Source: JAVWMQ01 sp036637375 (lineage in GTDB: Bacteria; Bacillota; Clostridia; Peptostreptococcales; Anaerovoracaceae). From it: a stretch of 59,426 nt of DNA. The notes below the pieces were generated by a model. It had not been told where the DNA came from. It was given only the letters and a program-made list of their open reading frames with translations, and did no database searches. Shown here in pieces: positions 1 through 8,790 of the stretch (position 1 is its first letter; each line of letters begins with the position of its first letter). The stretch lies in NCBI GenBank assembly GCA_036637375.1, contig JAVWMQ010000005.1, forward strand, positions 1 to 59,426, in the 5' to 3' direction. The translations under genes and the position numbers were made by a program.

Positions 1-14
1 ATAATAGATTTATT

Positions 15-1112
15 TTATCCTTTATAACATTTGTTGTTTTTATCTACTATTTTTTTACAAGTTCTTACACTTTTTGCATTTGATTTACTAACTTTTGAAT
101 ATAATTTGTTATTAGTAACAACTGTTTCTCCATAGCTACTGCCTTTGTATGCAAATATAAATAATCCTTGTCTGCCACCTTTGATAGTGTTATTGCTAAT
201 AGTATTTTTATACTTAGATGTATATGATGCCTTACCAAATGATGCAATATTTAATCCTATTGAATATGGTTCTTTGTATCTTTTGTTTATAGTAGTTATA
301 GTGTTATTAGTCGCTGTTATCCCTACCACATTATGTAATGCTGCAGCTTCTGCACTTGTTCCAACTATTTTGTTGTTAATCACCTTTATATTTTTATGAA
401 AATTATTCAAGTGAGAGTCTGTTTTATTTGCGCAAAGTCCTCTTGAACCGCTTATTGTACTATTTTTTATAGTTATATTTTCACAAGTTTGTCCTTTAAC
501 ATATTCACTGCCATATTCTGCTATACTTGGTGCAGTCTTTTGTGTTGCAATATCAAGCTGAACTGCCTCCTCAAGAGATTTACTATTTTTAGTCGAATTA
601 TTAGATGCAATCACTTTACAACCATCAATTGTAGAATTTTTGACTGCAATAAATGAAATACCATGACTCTGATAGTTAGTTTCAATAGTAGCATCTTTAA
701 TCAAGATATCGTTACCATGTGCAAATCTAAATACAGAAGGTTTCAATACATTTCCTGCAACTTTATAAGTTCCTCCTATAATTTCTACGTTTTTAATTGA
801 ATTATACTCTCCGTTATCACAATTGTTTTGGAATATAGGTTTAGCCTTATTTGTTTGTATAATAGTTACATCCTTTGCAATGAATTTTGTATTATCATTA
901 ATCCACAATACACGTTCTATTGGAAGTGTACTTCCTGGTTTGATTATAATTGTTTTTGGCTCATCATTTTCCAAATAATTTGATAAAATTCTACCATTCA
1001 TGACAGCACTGCTTGATGGGTCAAATTCAAATGTATTGTCGTCACCATAAGCAAAAGTTGTACTAAGGAATAATAATATTAATACAGTTGTTATTTTTAA
1101 AACCTTTTTCAT
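15..1112 (-). CDS. Secreted right-handed beta-helix (pectate-lyase-fold) protein
   Basis: The 365-residue product starts with a clear Sec signal peptide (two lysines, a leucine/isoleucine-rich core, likely cleavage near residue 23 after AYG). The mature part is rich in short repeats with Asn/Thr/Ile/Val turns such as ITIKNSTI, IKVINNKIVG and ITATNNTITT, the pattern of a parallel beta-helix as in pectate lyases and phage tailspikes. It lacks an LPXTG sorting signal and membrane anchor. Its ribosome binding site GGGAGG lies inside the last codons of the upstream pyruvyltransferase gene, so the two are probably translationally coupled. As the last visible gene of the wall-polymer cluster it may modify or bind the exported polysaccharide. 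I cannot identify a catalytic site, so lyase, epimerase or non-enzymatic binding remain open. Confidence 0.75.
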   Translation of the reverse strand: MKKVLKITTVLILLFLSTTFAYGDDNTFEFDPSSSAVMNGRILSNYLENDEPKTIIIKPGSTLPIERVLWINDNTKFIAKDVTIIQTNKAKPIFQNNCDNGEYNSIKNVEIIGGTYKVAGNVLKPSVFRFAHGNDILIKDATIETNYQSHGISFIAVKNSTIDGCKVIASNNSTKNSKSLEEAVQLDIATQKTAPSIAEYGSEYVKGQTCENITIKNSTISGSRGLCANKTDSHLNNFHKNIKVINNKIVGTSAEAAALHNVVGITATNNTITTINKRYKEPYSIGLNIASFGKASYTSKYKNTISNNTIKGGRQGLFIFAYKGSSYGETVVTNNKLYSKVSKSNAKSVRTCKKIVDKNNKCYKG

Positions 1113-2249
1113 TTACTTACCTCCCAGCATACGCTTTACTTTTCTCTTCACCCTTTTATGTAAAGGTGTTTTAATCGCTTTTACGAGTTTTAGCTCTTCA
1201 TTTAAGCGTTTAACGTCTCTTTTATATTTTTCGATTTCAAAAAAATCTTTTCTAGTTTTCATTAACCAAACATCCATACTTTCAATCATTTGATCATGAC
1301 GCCATTTAATAATATCGTCGTCACAGAATGTCGCTTGATTTAATTCTTCAACACTACGGGTTTCATTTTTAATATTTTCAACAAAAGACGTACATATTTC
1401 AATTAAGTTATTACGCGTTTCTAAATATTTGCTTGGATTTTTTGGAGGGTTTAAAAAATCATATTCATATTCATTATTTACAAACTTTGTTGGAGTAGTT
1501 CTATGTAAATATTCATAATAAGGTGTAAATCTAATGTCATCGTTTCTACCTTTAATAAGAAAAACCGGAACCTCCATAGCTAAACACGGCAATGCGCAGT
1601 GTAATCTTTTAGTAACAACACAAACAGCATTTTGATACACTGTCAGAAGCTCAGTTGCACTTTGTTTCCTATCTTCCCAGGTTTCTTCAATATTACGAGG
1701 TTTATTGTGTGTAATAACTTTAATTTCAATATCTTCATTTGACAAATCTTTTTTTATTTTATCAACTACACGTTGCTCAAGATCGACTAAACAAATATAT
1801 CTATTTGTTTCAATCTTAGGCATCTTAGGCAATGTTAACGTTATACAACCCGAAAAATAACTATCAATGCCAAGATCTTTCAATTGTTCCTTTGTAAATT
1901 CATCCCTAGCCCCTATTGGACCATAGTTTTTTAGATATTCTCCACCTAGTCCGGTTAGGAATTCATATTTGATTGGTGAACCAGGCTGAATTGCCAATTG
2001 ATGATCAGCGTAATGAAAGCCGATAAATTTTGGAACTATATATTTTGATGGTGGCCAATGCCATTTTGCCCACATATACCAAGCATTCATAAGAACTGCT
2101 ACTGGCTCTTCATCATCGCTTACAAATTCATTGATTTTTTCTCTATCAATGAAATAGTCAACTGATGGTAAGAAATATGAGGTGGCCAATGCCTGTATAT
2201 CATCGCCTATATTAATATTATTTTTGTTGCTCATTATACCGAATTTCAT
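1113..2249 (-). CDS. Polysaccharide pyruvyl transferase family protein (copy 2)
   Basis: This 378-residue cytoplasmic protein belongs to the family that transfers pyruvate from phosphoenolpyruvate to sugars of wall polymers as a ketal (CsaB/ExoV-type). Visible family motifs are the N-terminal NIGDDIQ loop, the GARD segment, the FSGCITLTLP stretch and the late RLHCALPCLAM segment that holds the basic/His donor-binding residues. The C-terminus is basic and probably helical. I start at Met 2249 because GGAGA lies 6-10 bases upstream; an upstream Met at 2261 overlaps that site. It is a clear paralogue of the gene just upstream and follows it by 14 bases. The acceptor sugar is not predictable. Confidence 0.85.
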   Translation of the reverse strand: MKFGIMSNKNNINIGDDIQALATSYFLPSVDYFIDREKINEFVSDDEEPVAVLMNAWYMWAKWHWPPSKYIVPKFIGFHYADHQLAIQPGSPIKYEFLTGLGGEYLKNYGPIGARDEFTKEQLKDLGIDSYFSGCITLTLPKMPKIETNRYICLVDLEQRVVDKIKKDLSNEDIEIKVITHNKPRNIEETWEDRKQSATELLTVYQNAVCVVTKRLHCALPCLAMEVPVFLIKGRNDDIRFTPYYEYLHRTTPTKFVNNEYEYDFLNPPKNPSKYLETRNNLIEICTSFVENIKNETRSVEELNQATFCDDDIIKWRHDQMIESMDVWLMKTRKDFFEIEKYKRDVKRLNEELKLVKAIKTPLHKRVKRKVKRMLGGK

Positions 2250-2263
2250 AAAAGTCTCCATTC

Positions 2264-3550
2264 CTATTTTACTGAAGATTTTCTAAGCTCTTTGAGTTTT
2301 GGAAAATCTTTTCGAGCAATACTCAACATTGCTCTTAATGTTTTTTTCATTAACTTGATTTCATCATCAATATTGTTGGCAGTGGTAGTACCATTTGCCA
2401 ATTGCATTATTTGTTCATAACTAGAAATCTGCAGCATACTTTCGTTTAGCATTAAAAGTGAAGTTGGTTTCTTTATAAACATTTTTTTAAGCCTGCTTAC
2501 AAATCCACCATTATCAGTGTAACTTGCCATTTCAGCTCTATCTCTATTAATAATTTCAATCCATTTATTAATAGTTTCTCGCATCATTTTTACACGCCAT
2601 TGCTTCTTTTCTTCTTCGGAATACTTTGTTTTTACTAACTTATCTAAAGGTTTTTCATTATCTTCCATTTCAGCGACAAACGTTCTTACCGTTTCTGTTA
2701 GTTCTTCACGTACAGGCATATGAACAGTTTTGTTTTCTGGAGGATTATTTAAGTCATACTCAAATTTGCCTTCTAAATACATTTTAGGAGTGCATACATG
2801 TAACCAATCATAGTATGGAATAAATCTTATAGATTCCAACGTATGAATTACAAGCAAAGTTTTAACTCCCATAGCCATACAAGGTAAAGCACAGTGAAGT
2901 CTTCTTGTAATAACACATTTAGCATTTTGATAGATTCCTAAAACTTCTTCAACATATCCTTTTCTTTTTTCCCATGTAGAATGATTTTTGCTATAATCAA
3001 TATCATGAGTCATAACTTTGACTTCAATATTAGTACCTTCTAGCTGCTTTATAATTTTTCTTTCAACTCTTTTATCTAAGTCTACTAAACAAATATACTC
3101 TTTTTCTACTTCTTTTTTAGGTTGTTCTGGAAGTGTAATTGTTATGCATCCAGAAAAGTATGAATCAACATCATTATCTTTTAGTTTTTGCTCAGTAAAT
3201 AAGTCTCTGGCACCTATTGGACCATATGCATTTAGATAATCTGCACCTATTCCAGTCAAGAAATCATAATCAACAGGACAACCAGCTTGTTTAGCCTTAT
3301 AATTATCAGAATAATGGAAGCCTACAAACTTTGGAATAATATACTTTGATGGTGGCCAATTCCATTTTTCCCACATCCACCAAGCACTCATTACAACAGC
3401 AACTGGTTCTTCGTCTTCAGGTCTAAAATCATCAAGCTTTTCTCTAGTTAAATAATAATCAACTTTTGGCAAAAAACAATCTATCGCGTAGGATTGAATA
3501 TCATCTCCCAAATTCTTAGTTGATTTGTGCATAAGTAACCCATGTTTCAT
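2264..3550 (-). CDS. Polysaccharide pyruvyl transferase family protein (copy 1)
   Basis: This 428-residue paralogue of the next gene downstream carries the same landmarks in the same order: NLGDDIQ near the N-terminus, the WWMWEKWNWPPSKYI segment, GARDLF, FSGCITITLP and RRLHCALPCMAM. Relative to its neighbour it has an extra C-terminal tail of about 50 residues (from roughly residue 370), rich in Lys, Met and Leu, of unknown use. I place the start at 3550, where AAAGGAAA stands correctly spaced; the longer reading frame up to 3616 would overlap the preceding gene. Two adjacent copies suggest either two different pyruvylated acceptors or a heteromeric enzyme. Assignment to the family is firm; specificity is not. 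Confidence 0.85.
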   Translation of the reverse strand: MKHGLLMHKSTKNLGDDIQSYAIDCFLPKVDYYLTREKLDDFRPEDEEPVAVVMSAWWMWEKWNWPPSKYIIPKFVGFHYSDNYKAKQAGCPVDYDFLTGIGADYLNAYGPIGARDLFTEQKLKDNDVDSYFSGCITITLPEQPKKEVEKEYICLVDLDKRVERKIIKQLEGTNIEVKVMTHDIDYSKNHSTWEKRKGYVEEVLGIYQNAKCVITRRLHCALPCMAMGVKTLLVIHTLESIRFIPYYDWLHVCTPKMYLEGKFEYDLNNPPENKTVHMPVREELTETVRTFVAEMEDNEKPLDKLVKTKYSEEEKKQWRVKMMRETINKWIEIINRDRAEMASYTDNGGFVSRLKKMFIKKPTSLLMLNESMLQISSYEQIMQLANGTTTANNIDDEIKLMKKTLRAMLSIARKDFPKLKELRKSSVK

Positions 3551-3569
3551 TGTTATTTTCCTTTCATAA

Positions 3570-4706
3570 TTAATTGAATAAAGTTTCAATTGTTCTTTGT
3601 GTAGCTTTGCCATCATTTGCTGCTACAAACTCTCTAATAAATTCTTTTCTTTGTTCATGACATAGATTTGGATTTGTAATACTACTTGTTAATTCAACAA
3701 TATTAGTTACAACATCTCCATAAATATATTTTTTAAAATCATAATACATTCCTCTACCATTTTCATAATCTTTTAAATCATATGCGTAATAAATAATTGG
3801 TTTTTCTAGCAGTGCATAATCAAAAATTAAAGATGAATAATCAGTAACTAGAATGTCTGTTACAAATAACAAGTCGTTAATTTCTCGATATTGACTAAAA
3901 TCATATACAAACCCTTCATATGGTTTAATATCAATTCCACTGGCATAACCGTACTCAATATTATTGTATAAAGCAGGATGCCATTTTATCAAAATAACGT
4001 AGTCATCGCCTAATTGACGATATAAGTAGTCTAAGTCCAACATTCCGAAATCATAGTTTGCATCTGATACTTTTGTACCCCTATATGTGGGTGCATATAG
4101 CACAATCTTTTTGTTTAAAAGTTCTGGATGCTCTTTATAGAATTCTCTTTTTGTATTGTTTACATAATCATAATTATAGAAAACATCAGTTCTTGGTATT
4201 CCTGTAGCATATACCTTTGATATATCAATAGCAAAGGCTTCTGCAAAGCAATGATTAATATGTTTGCTACTTGTGATACATTTTGTATACCTCTTGTATC
4301 CTGGGTGGATACGAGGCATATCCCCATTTTCTCCTGACCTACTATGAGCAAATTTTTTGTAAGCACCTGAGCTATGCCAAAGCTGTATTAATTCTTGATT
4401 TTTTCTTATATGAATAAATGTTGTAGCTTCAGAATAATCATCAAGAAGTATGTACTTGCTTGTGGCTAAATAATAGCATTGAGTAATCCAACTGCAAAAG
4501 GTATGTCGCTCTCTTCTGTCTGATTTGAGCGATGTCACTTTTTTGTAAGAATCATCCAATCCTTTATATATAAACTCGAAATTACCAGTTAATGTGTTTC
4601 TAACATCTGATAGAAATAGTACTTGTTTATCTTTAACTGGAATAATCATTAAAAACCTGTTAATTAAAACTTGGAATCCATAATATAGTATTTTTTTTAT
4701 CTTCAT
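3570..4706 (-). CDS. CDP-glycerol/CDP-ribitol-type polyol phosphotransferase (teichoic acid polymerase or primase family)
   Basis: This 378-residue GT-B-like enzyme of the Glyphos_transf family (TagB/TagF/TarF/TarL) transfers polyol phosphate from a CDP-polyol to a lipid-linked wall polymer at the inner membrane face. Family motifs seen are IQLWHSSGAYKKF, the ATGIPRTDVF segment, LYAPTYRG, KWHPALY and TDYSSLIFDYALLEKP. The first 25 residues form a hydrophobic, basic membrane-binding stretch. The start at 4706 follows a weak GAGTG site; a GTG at 4715 overlapping the previous stop codon as GTGA is the alternative. It is one of three such transferases in this cluster, so initiation and elongation steps are probably divided among them. 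Confidence 0.85.
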   Translation of the reverse strand: MKIKKILYYGFQVLINRFLMIIPVKDKQVLFLSDVRNTLTGNFEFIYKGLDDSYKKVTSLKSDRRERHTFCSWITQCYYLATSKYILLDDYSEATTFIHIRKNQELIQLWHSSGAYKKFAHSRSGENGDMPRIHPGYKRYTKCITSSKHINHCFAEAFAIDISKVYATGIPRTDVFYNYDYVNNTKREFYKEHPELLNKKIVLYAPTYRGTKVSDANYDFGMLDLDYLYRQLGDDYVILIKWHPALYNNIEYGYASGIDIKPYEGFVYDFSQYREINDLLFVTDILVTDYSSLIFDYALLEKPIIYYAYDLKDYENGRGMYYDFKKYIYGDVVTNIVELTSSITNPNLCHEQRKEFIREFVAANDGKATQRTIETLFN

Positions 4707-4711
4707 AAATA

Positions 4712-6349
4712 TCACTCTGGATTTACATTATTGAAAACTAAATCAATAATTCTATCTGTAGCATTACCATCGGTGTATTTGAAATTCTTCTTTAAGAACC
4801 AATTTAATCGTTCATCATCATATTGGTCGTTTTCAAGAACTTCTATTAAATGATCAATACTTTTAACAATTTCGCCAGGAATAATATCTTTGTAAGGTTC
4901 ATAAAATCCTCTGTCTTTTTCGTATGTATCAATGTCAAAAGCATAAAATATCATAGGTTTTTTTAGTAAAGACATCTCATAGATTACAGATGAGTAGTCA
5001 GTAACTAAAACATCAGAAACTAAAAGCAAATCATTCACTTCTCTGTAAGTTGAAGCATCAATAAAGTATTTTTTATATTCATTTGGAATAAAAAATTCTT
5101 CATTTACAAATGGATGCATTTTAATTATCATTAATCCATTAATTCGTTCTAAGAATTTCCCTAACTTTTTAAAATTCAACATATGTACAGGGAAATAGGC
5201 ATCTTTTGCATTATTACCTCTAAATGTAGGCGCATACATAATAACCTTGGTTGCATCTAAAATTTGAGGAAATTCTTTGTAAATATTTTGTTTTGTTTTC
5301 TCTTTGTATTCTTCATCAAAGAATACATCTGTTCTAGCAATACCTATTGGATAAAATTTATTTTCATCAATAGCAAAGGCTTCTGCGTGATGCTTAACAG
5401 AATGTTCAGAACTAACAGGAACATGAGTATAACATTTATGTACTCTAGTTGTAAAACCAGGAGCACCTTTCGCATCTAAACGTTCAAAACCAAGCGTTTT
5501 AAATGCTCCACAAGCATGCCATAATTGTATTATCTTTACATTTTTATCATAATCATTTTTGTATATTTCTGGTTGATAATCATCCAAAAATATGTAATCA
5601 GATGTAGCTAAATAATATGTAAAAAGTAATTTGTTTCGAATGCTTCTATAGGAATCAATACTTGCTTTGTAATCAAACCTAAACTCATAATCTTTATCCA
5701 TTCCACGCTGAATCATTCTATCATAAACAAACTTTTCATTTCCACCTATTTCACTTCTTGATGATGATGTGAATAGAACTTTATTGCCTGTTTTTGTTTT
5801 TTTATTGAAAAACTTAAAGATATATACAAATCCAGCTTTTTTGATTGCTCTCATTCTTTTTTTATGTCTTGAATAAACATTTTTAAGCCATATCTTTAAA
5901 ATGTTTGTTTCTGGTGTAGGGATTACATAATCTATTAAAAAATAAAATCCTAATGTTTTAATATTGATTCTTGAATAGCAGTGAAAATAATTACTTGCAC
6001 TTTTATCAAATATCGCATCAACTCTATCGCCATCAAATTTTGAAAGATGAACCTTATCATAGACCTTGTCACTTACCTTTACCTCAATGTTTTCTCCATT
6101 GTTTTTTTGTGCGGATAAATACCATTGTCCTGAAGTTATAGGGTATTCTTCCTTTGCCGCCAAAACGTGTAAAGTCATATAATATGATGTTCCGTCATAT
6201 TTAATATTAGGTATATCTACTTCTTCACCACTTGTTTTATCTTTAAGATAAAATCTTTTTATTTCACTTATGTCGCATTCCTTAATTTTCCCCTCACAAT
6301 GAAAAATAGATCTGCTAAATTTTAAGTCTTCTATAGTTACTATTGCCAT
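4712..6349 (-). CDS. Two-domain CDP-polyol phosphotransferase (TagF/TarL-like)
   Basis: The 545-residue protein has an N-terminal domain of about 140 residues rich in beta structure, like the accessory domain of TarL/TagF enzymes. The catalytic domain from about residue 180 has IIQLWHACGAFKTLGF, YPIGIARTDVFF, MYAPTFRGN, KMHPFVNEEF and VTDYSSVIYEMSLLKKP, the substrate- and CDP-binding landmarks of the family. The length matches polymerases better than primases. It is preceded by GGTAGGTG and followed within a few bases by the next transferase. Whether glycerol or another polyol phosphate is transferred cannot be read from the sequence; the neighbouring reductase and cytidylyltransferase argue for a pentitol. 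Confidence 0.85.
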   Translation of the reverse strand: MAIVTIEDLKFSRSIFHCEGKIKECDISEIKRFYLKDKTSGEEVDIPNIKYDGTSYYMTLHVLAAKEEYPITSGQWYLSAQKNNGENIEVKVSDKVYDKVHLSKFDGDRVDAIFDKSASNYFHCYSRINIKTLGFYFLIDYVIPTPETNILKIWLKNVYSRHKKRMRAIKKAGFVYIFKFFNKKTKTGNKVLFTSSSRSEIGGNEKFVYDRMIQRGMDKDYEFRFDYKASIDSYRSIRNKLLFTYYLATSDYIFLDDYQPEIYKNDYDKNVKIIQLWHACGAFKTLGFERLDAKGAPGFTTRVHKCYTHVPVSSEHSVKHHAEAFAIDENKFYPIGIARTDVFFDEEYKEKTKQNIYKEFPQILDATKVIMYAPTFRGNNAKDAYFPVHMLNFKKLGKFLERINGLMIIKMHPFVNEEFFIPNEYKKYFIDASTYREVNDLLLVSDVLVTDYSSVIYEMSLLKKPMIFYAFDIDTYEKDRGFYEPYKDIIPGEIVKSIDHLIEVLENDQYDDERLNWFLKKNFKYTDGNATDRIIDLVFNNVNPE

Positions 6350-6355
6350 TTACAC

Positions 6356-7030
6356 CTACCATCCAATTACTTTTCGTTTTGACTCTATAATATCTAGTGT
6401 TGATTCTTCTCCTTTGCGAAATAGACTAGAAGATCCAGCAACAAAAATATTTGCACCAACATCATATAATTTTTTTGCATTTTCAATGGTAATATTTCCA
6501 TCAACTTCAATTTCCAGATAACCTCTGCCAATTTCATTAAAATACTCTCTCATATTTTTTACTTTTTCAATTGTCTCAGGAACTAATTTTTTCCCTGCAA
6601 AACCAGGATGAACAGTCATTGCTAAAACTCCATCAATGTCATCAAGGTATGGATCTAACACCTTGAAATCTGTACCTGGATTAATTGCAATCAAAGATCT
6701 AGCACCTAATCTTTTTATGTAGTTTAAACATTCTTTTATATTATTATTATTTTCAAAATGAAAAGCAGCCTGATCTCCTTCTCGAATATCAAACCAACTC
6801 ATTTTTTCAAGTGGATCATTTACTAAAAAGTGATAATCAAATGGGATATCTGAAATTCTTCTCAAACTTCTAACGTAATCTGTTCCAAGCGCAAAGTTTG
6901 GAACAAAACTTCCATCCATAATATCTATATGCAAAAATTCTAGTTTTGCTTCTTTAAACTCTGTAAGATAATAAAATGTTTTATCGAGCCCTGCACACAT
7001 CATTGATGCAGATATTTTACCTTTCTTCAT
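6356..7030 (-). CDS. Ribulose-phosphate 3-epimerase family protein (diverged, cluster-borne)
   Basis: This 224-residue TIM-barrel protein resembles Rpe, which interconverts D-ribulose 5-phosphate and D-xylulose 5-phosphate. Metal-site residues are kept: the His and Asp of HIDIMDGSFVPN, the His of DYHFLV and the Asp of EVDGN. The phosphate loop near AGSSSLF is also present. It differs from housekeeping Rpe in several normally fixed places: ISASMM replaces the usual APSIL-type start, MTVHPGFAGKK replaces VEPGFGGQ, and VDGN replaces VDGG. It lies between a polyol-phosphate dehydrogenase and the transferases of a wall-polymer cluster, not with pentose-phosphate genes, so it probably supplies the ketose phosphate for the CDP-polyol. 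A related ketose-phosphate epimerase activity is possible. Confidence 0.8.
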   Translation of the reverse strand: MKKGKISASMMCAGLDKTFYYLTEFKEAKLEFLHIDIMDGSFVPNFALGTDYVRSLRRISDIPFDYHFLVNDPLEKMSWFDIREGDQAAFHFENNNNIKECLNYIKRLGARSLIAINPGTDFKVLDPYLDDIDGVLAMTVHPGFAGKKLVPETIEKVKNMREYFNEIGRGYLEIEVDGNITIENAKKLYDVGANIFVAGSSSLFRKGEESTLDIIESKRKVIGW

Positions 7031-7041
7031 TTATTTCCTCC

Positions 7042-8070
7042 TTATTCCATCACAAACATAACTTTTGATTTTGAAATACTCTTATCTCTTAAATATTCAA
7101 AAGCCTCGTTATATTCATCCATTCTATATGTTTTAGAAACTAATTTTTCAAAAGGAAAATCCCCTTCTTTCATTAATTCAGTCACAGCTTCCCAATCGTT
7201 TTCTTCCTTATTATAGAAAGAATTCCAAGTTCCCTTTAGAGTAAGCTGCCATCTTAATATTTTCCAGTAAACATCCTTTTGTAAATGAAAATCTTCTTTT
7301 GGGTTGCCAACAGCAACAACAGTTCCTGCACTTCTAGTACTCATTATTGCATTTTCCATAGAAGAGTTGCTACCAACAGCCTCAAAGCAAACATCCATTC
7401 TAATCGAATCAGTTATCTTATCTACTTCTTCTTTTAAATTATGAATATTAATAGTATTAAGTCCAAATGTTTCTACAAAATCAAGGCTTTCTTTTCGTCT
7501 ACCGCACATATAAACAGTAGCTCCCTTTAGTTTTGCAAATACTCCAATTAAAATTCCAATTGTTCCAGTACCCATTACTGCAACCTTATCACCAGGTTTA
7601 ATATTTCCCATATTTACTGCATGTAGTGATACTGCCGCAGGCTCACAAAGTGCGCCAACTTCATATGGTATTGTGTCATCAAACAAAACTAGGTTCCATA
7701 CAGGCACCGCAAGGTATTCTGCAAACCCGCCATCATTTCTAGAGCCAAAATACTTATAATTTGCACACATTGCATATGCTTCTTTTTTACATGAATCACA
7801 TTCAAAGCACGGTAATAAAGGAAAAACGCTAGTTCTTTTGCCTATTAAACTAGTATCAACACCTTCCGCAACTTCCACTATTTCTCCTGCAAATTCATGA
7901 CCTGGTATTGTTGGAAAATGATATGTACCATTTTCAAAAACTCTTTCAACATCGCTTGAACATATTCCGCAAGCTTTAATTTTTACTAAAACCTCACCAT
8001 TTTTTAATACTGGTGCTTCAACATCTTCATAAATCAAGTTATAAATACCATGTAAATTTAATGCTTTCAT
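7042..8070 (-). CDS. Zinc-dependent polyol-phosphate dehydrogenase (GatD-like MDR family)
   Basis: The 342-residue medium-chain dehydrogenase has the catalytic zinc residues (Cys of ACGICSSD, His-Glu of PGHEFAG), four structural zinc cysteines in CFECDSCKKEAYAMC, and the Rossmann motif GTGTIG. The segment around PLLPCFECDSC, then FGSRNDGGFAEYL, resembles galactitol-1-phosphate or arabitol-phosphate dehydrogenases more than the TarJ ribulose-5-phosphate reductases I know. In this setting it should run in the reducing direction, making a pentitol phosphate from the ketose phosphate handled by the adjacent epimerase. The product would then be activated by the cytidylyltransferase three bases upstream in the operon. 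Stereochemistry cannot be deduced. Confidence 0.82.
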   Translation of the reverse strand: MKALNLHGIYNLIYEDVEAPVLKNGEVLVKIKACGICSSDVERVFENGTYHFPTIPGHEFAGEIVEVAEGVDTSLIGKRTSVFPLLPCFECDSCKKEAYAMCANYKYFGSRNDGGFAEYLAVPVWNLVLFDDTIPYEVGALCEPAAVSLHAVNMGNIKPGDKVAVMGTGTIGILIGVFAKLKGATVYMCGRRKESLDFVETFGLNTINIHNLKEEVDKITDSIRMDVCFEAVGSNSSMENAIMSTRSAGTVVAVGNPKEDFHLQKDVYWKILRWQLTLKGTWNSFYNKEENDWEAVTELMKEGDFPFEKLVSKTYRMDEYNEAFEYLRDKSISKSKVMFVME

Positions 8071-8072
8071 TC

Positions 8073-8789
8073 TTATCCCCTTTCAGAATTATTTATAATA
8101 GTTTCTGCTCTTTCCAAATCAGCAACTGTAGTTATTTTGAAATTCAAATCGTCACCTTGAATCAAATATATTGGTTTATTGTTATATGTACAAAATTGTG
8201 ACGTACCAGTGATTTTACTTTTTTGCTCTTCTGTAAGATTATCTCTTAGTTCCAAAAAATAATTTAATCTAAAAGAATCTGGAGCTTGACCATGGAATAA
8301 TGTTGATCTATCTGGAATTGAGTTTACTTCTATTCCATCAATAGAAAATAGCATTGTATCAACAGCTTTTGTTCCTGCAACTGTTGCTCCCTTCTCTCTT
8401 GCTCCATCTATACTATCTTCCAAAATTTGTTTAGATACAAAAGGCCTAACAGCATCATGAAATATTATTACATCATCATCAGTAATGGTGTTTTGATCTA
8501 AGATGGCATTTGTTACGTTATTAATAGTATCAATTCGTTCCTTACCGCCAACAACAATTTTGAATTTTTTATTATCAAAATCAGAAAAATTTTCTCTTGT
8601 TAATTTTTTTATGTAATCAACATATGGTGCTGAAACAGCAATATAAATGTAATCAATTCTTTTACATTTAAGCATTGAAGTAATTGTATATAAGATTATT
8701 GGTTTTCCACAGACTTCTAAATATTGCTTTGGGATATCTGCACCCATTCTTTTTCCAACACCACTAGCTAAAATGACACCGTATACCAT
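8073..8789 (-). CDS. IspD/TarI-family cytidylyltransferase (CDP-polyol synthesis)
   Basis: The 238-residue enzyme couples CTP to a polyol phosphate. It shows the nucleotide loop ASGVGKRMG with the following PKQYLEV, the HDAVRPFV metal/substrate segment, and the C-terminal FKITTVADL. The wording PDRSTLFHGQAPDSFRL matches TarI ribitol-5-phosphate cytidylyltransferase better than IspD, and the gene stands beside a polyol-phosphate dehydrogenase, as tarI does beside tarJ. The start at 8789 is fixed by AAGAGGAT and leaves one base after the preceding stop; a longer frame to 8867 would lie inside that gene. Isoprenoid IspD is the less likely alternative. Confidence 0.85.
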   Translation of the reverse strand: MVYGVILASGVGKRMGADIPKQYLEVCGKPIILYTITSMLKCKRIDYIYIAVSAPYVDYIKKLTRENFSDFDNKKFKIVVGGKERIDTINNVTNAILDQNTITDDDVIIFHDAVRPFVSKQILEDSIDGAREKGATVAGTKAVDTMLFSIDGIEVNSIPDRSTLFHGQAPDSFRLNYFLELRDNLTEEQKSKITGTSQFCTYNNKPIYLIQGDDLNFKITTVADLERAETIINNSERG

Positions 8790-8790
8790 A

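Noticed and set aside
8073..8789. Assignment as IspD of the isoprenoid pathway
   Set aside because: The substrate-side segments look more like TarI and the neighbours are polyol and wall-polymer genes. It remains the second choice.
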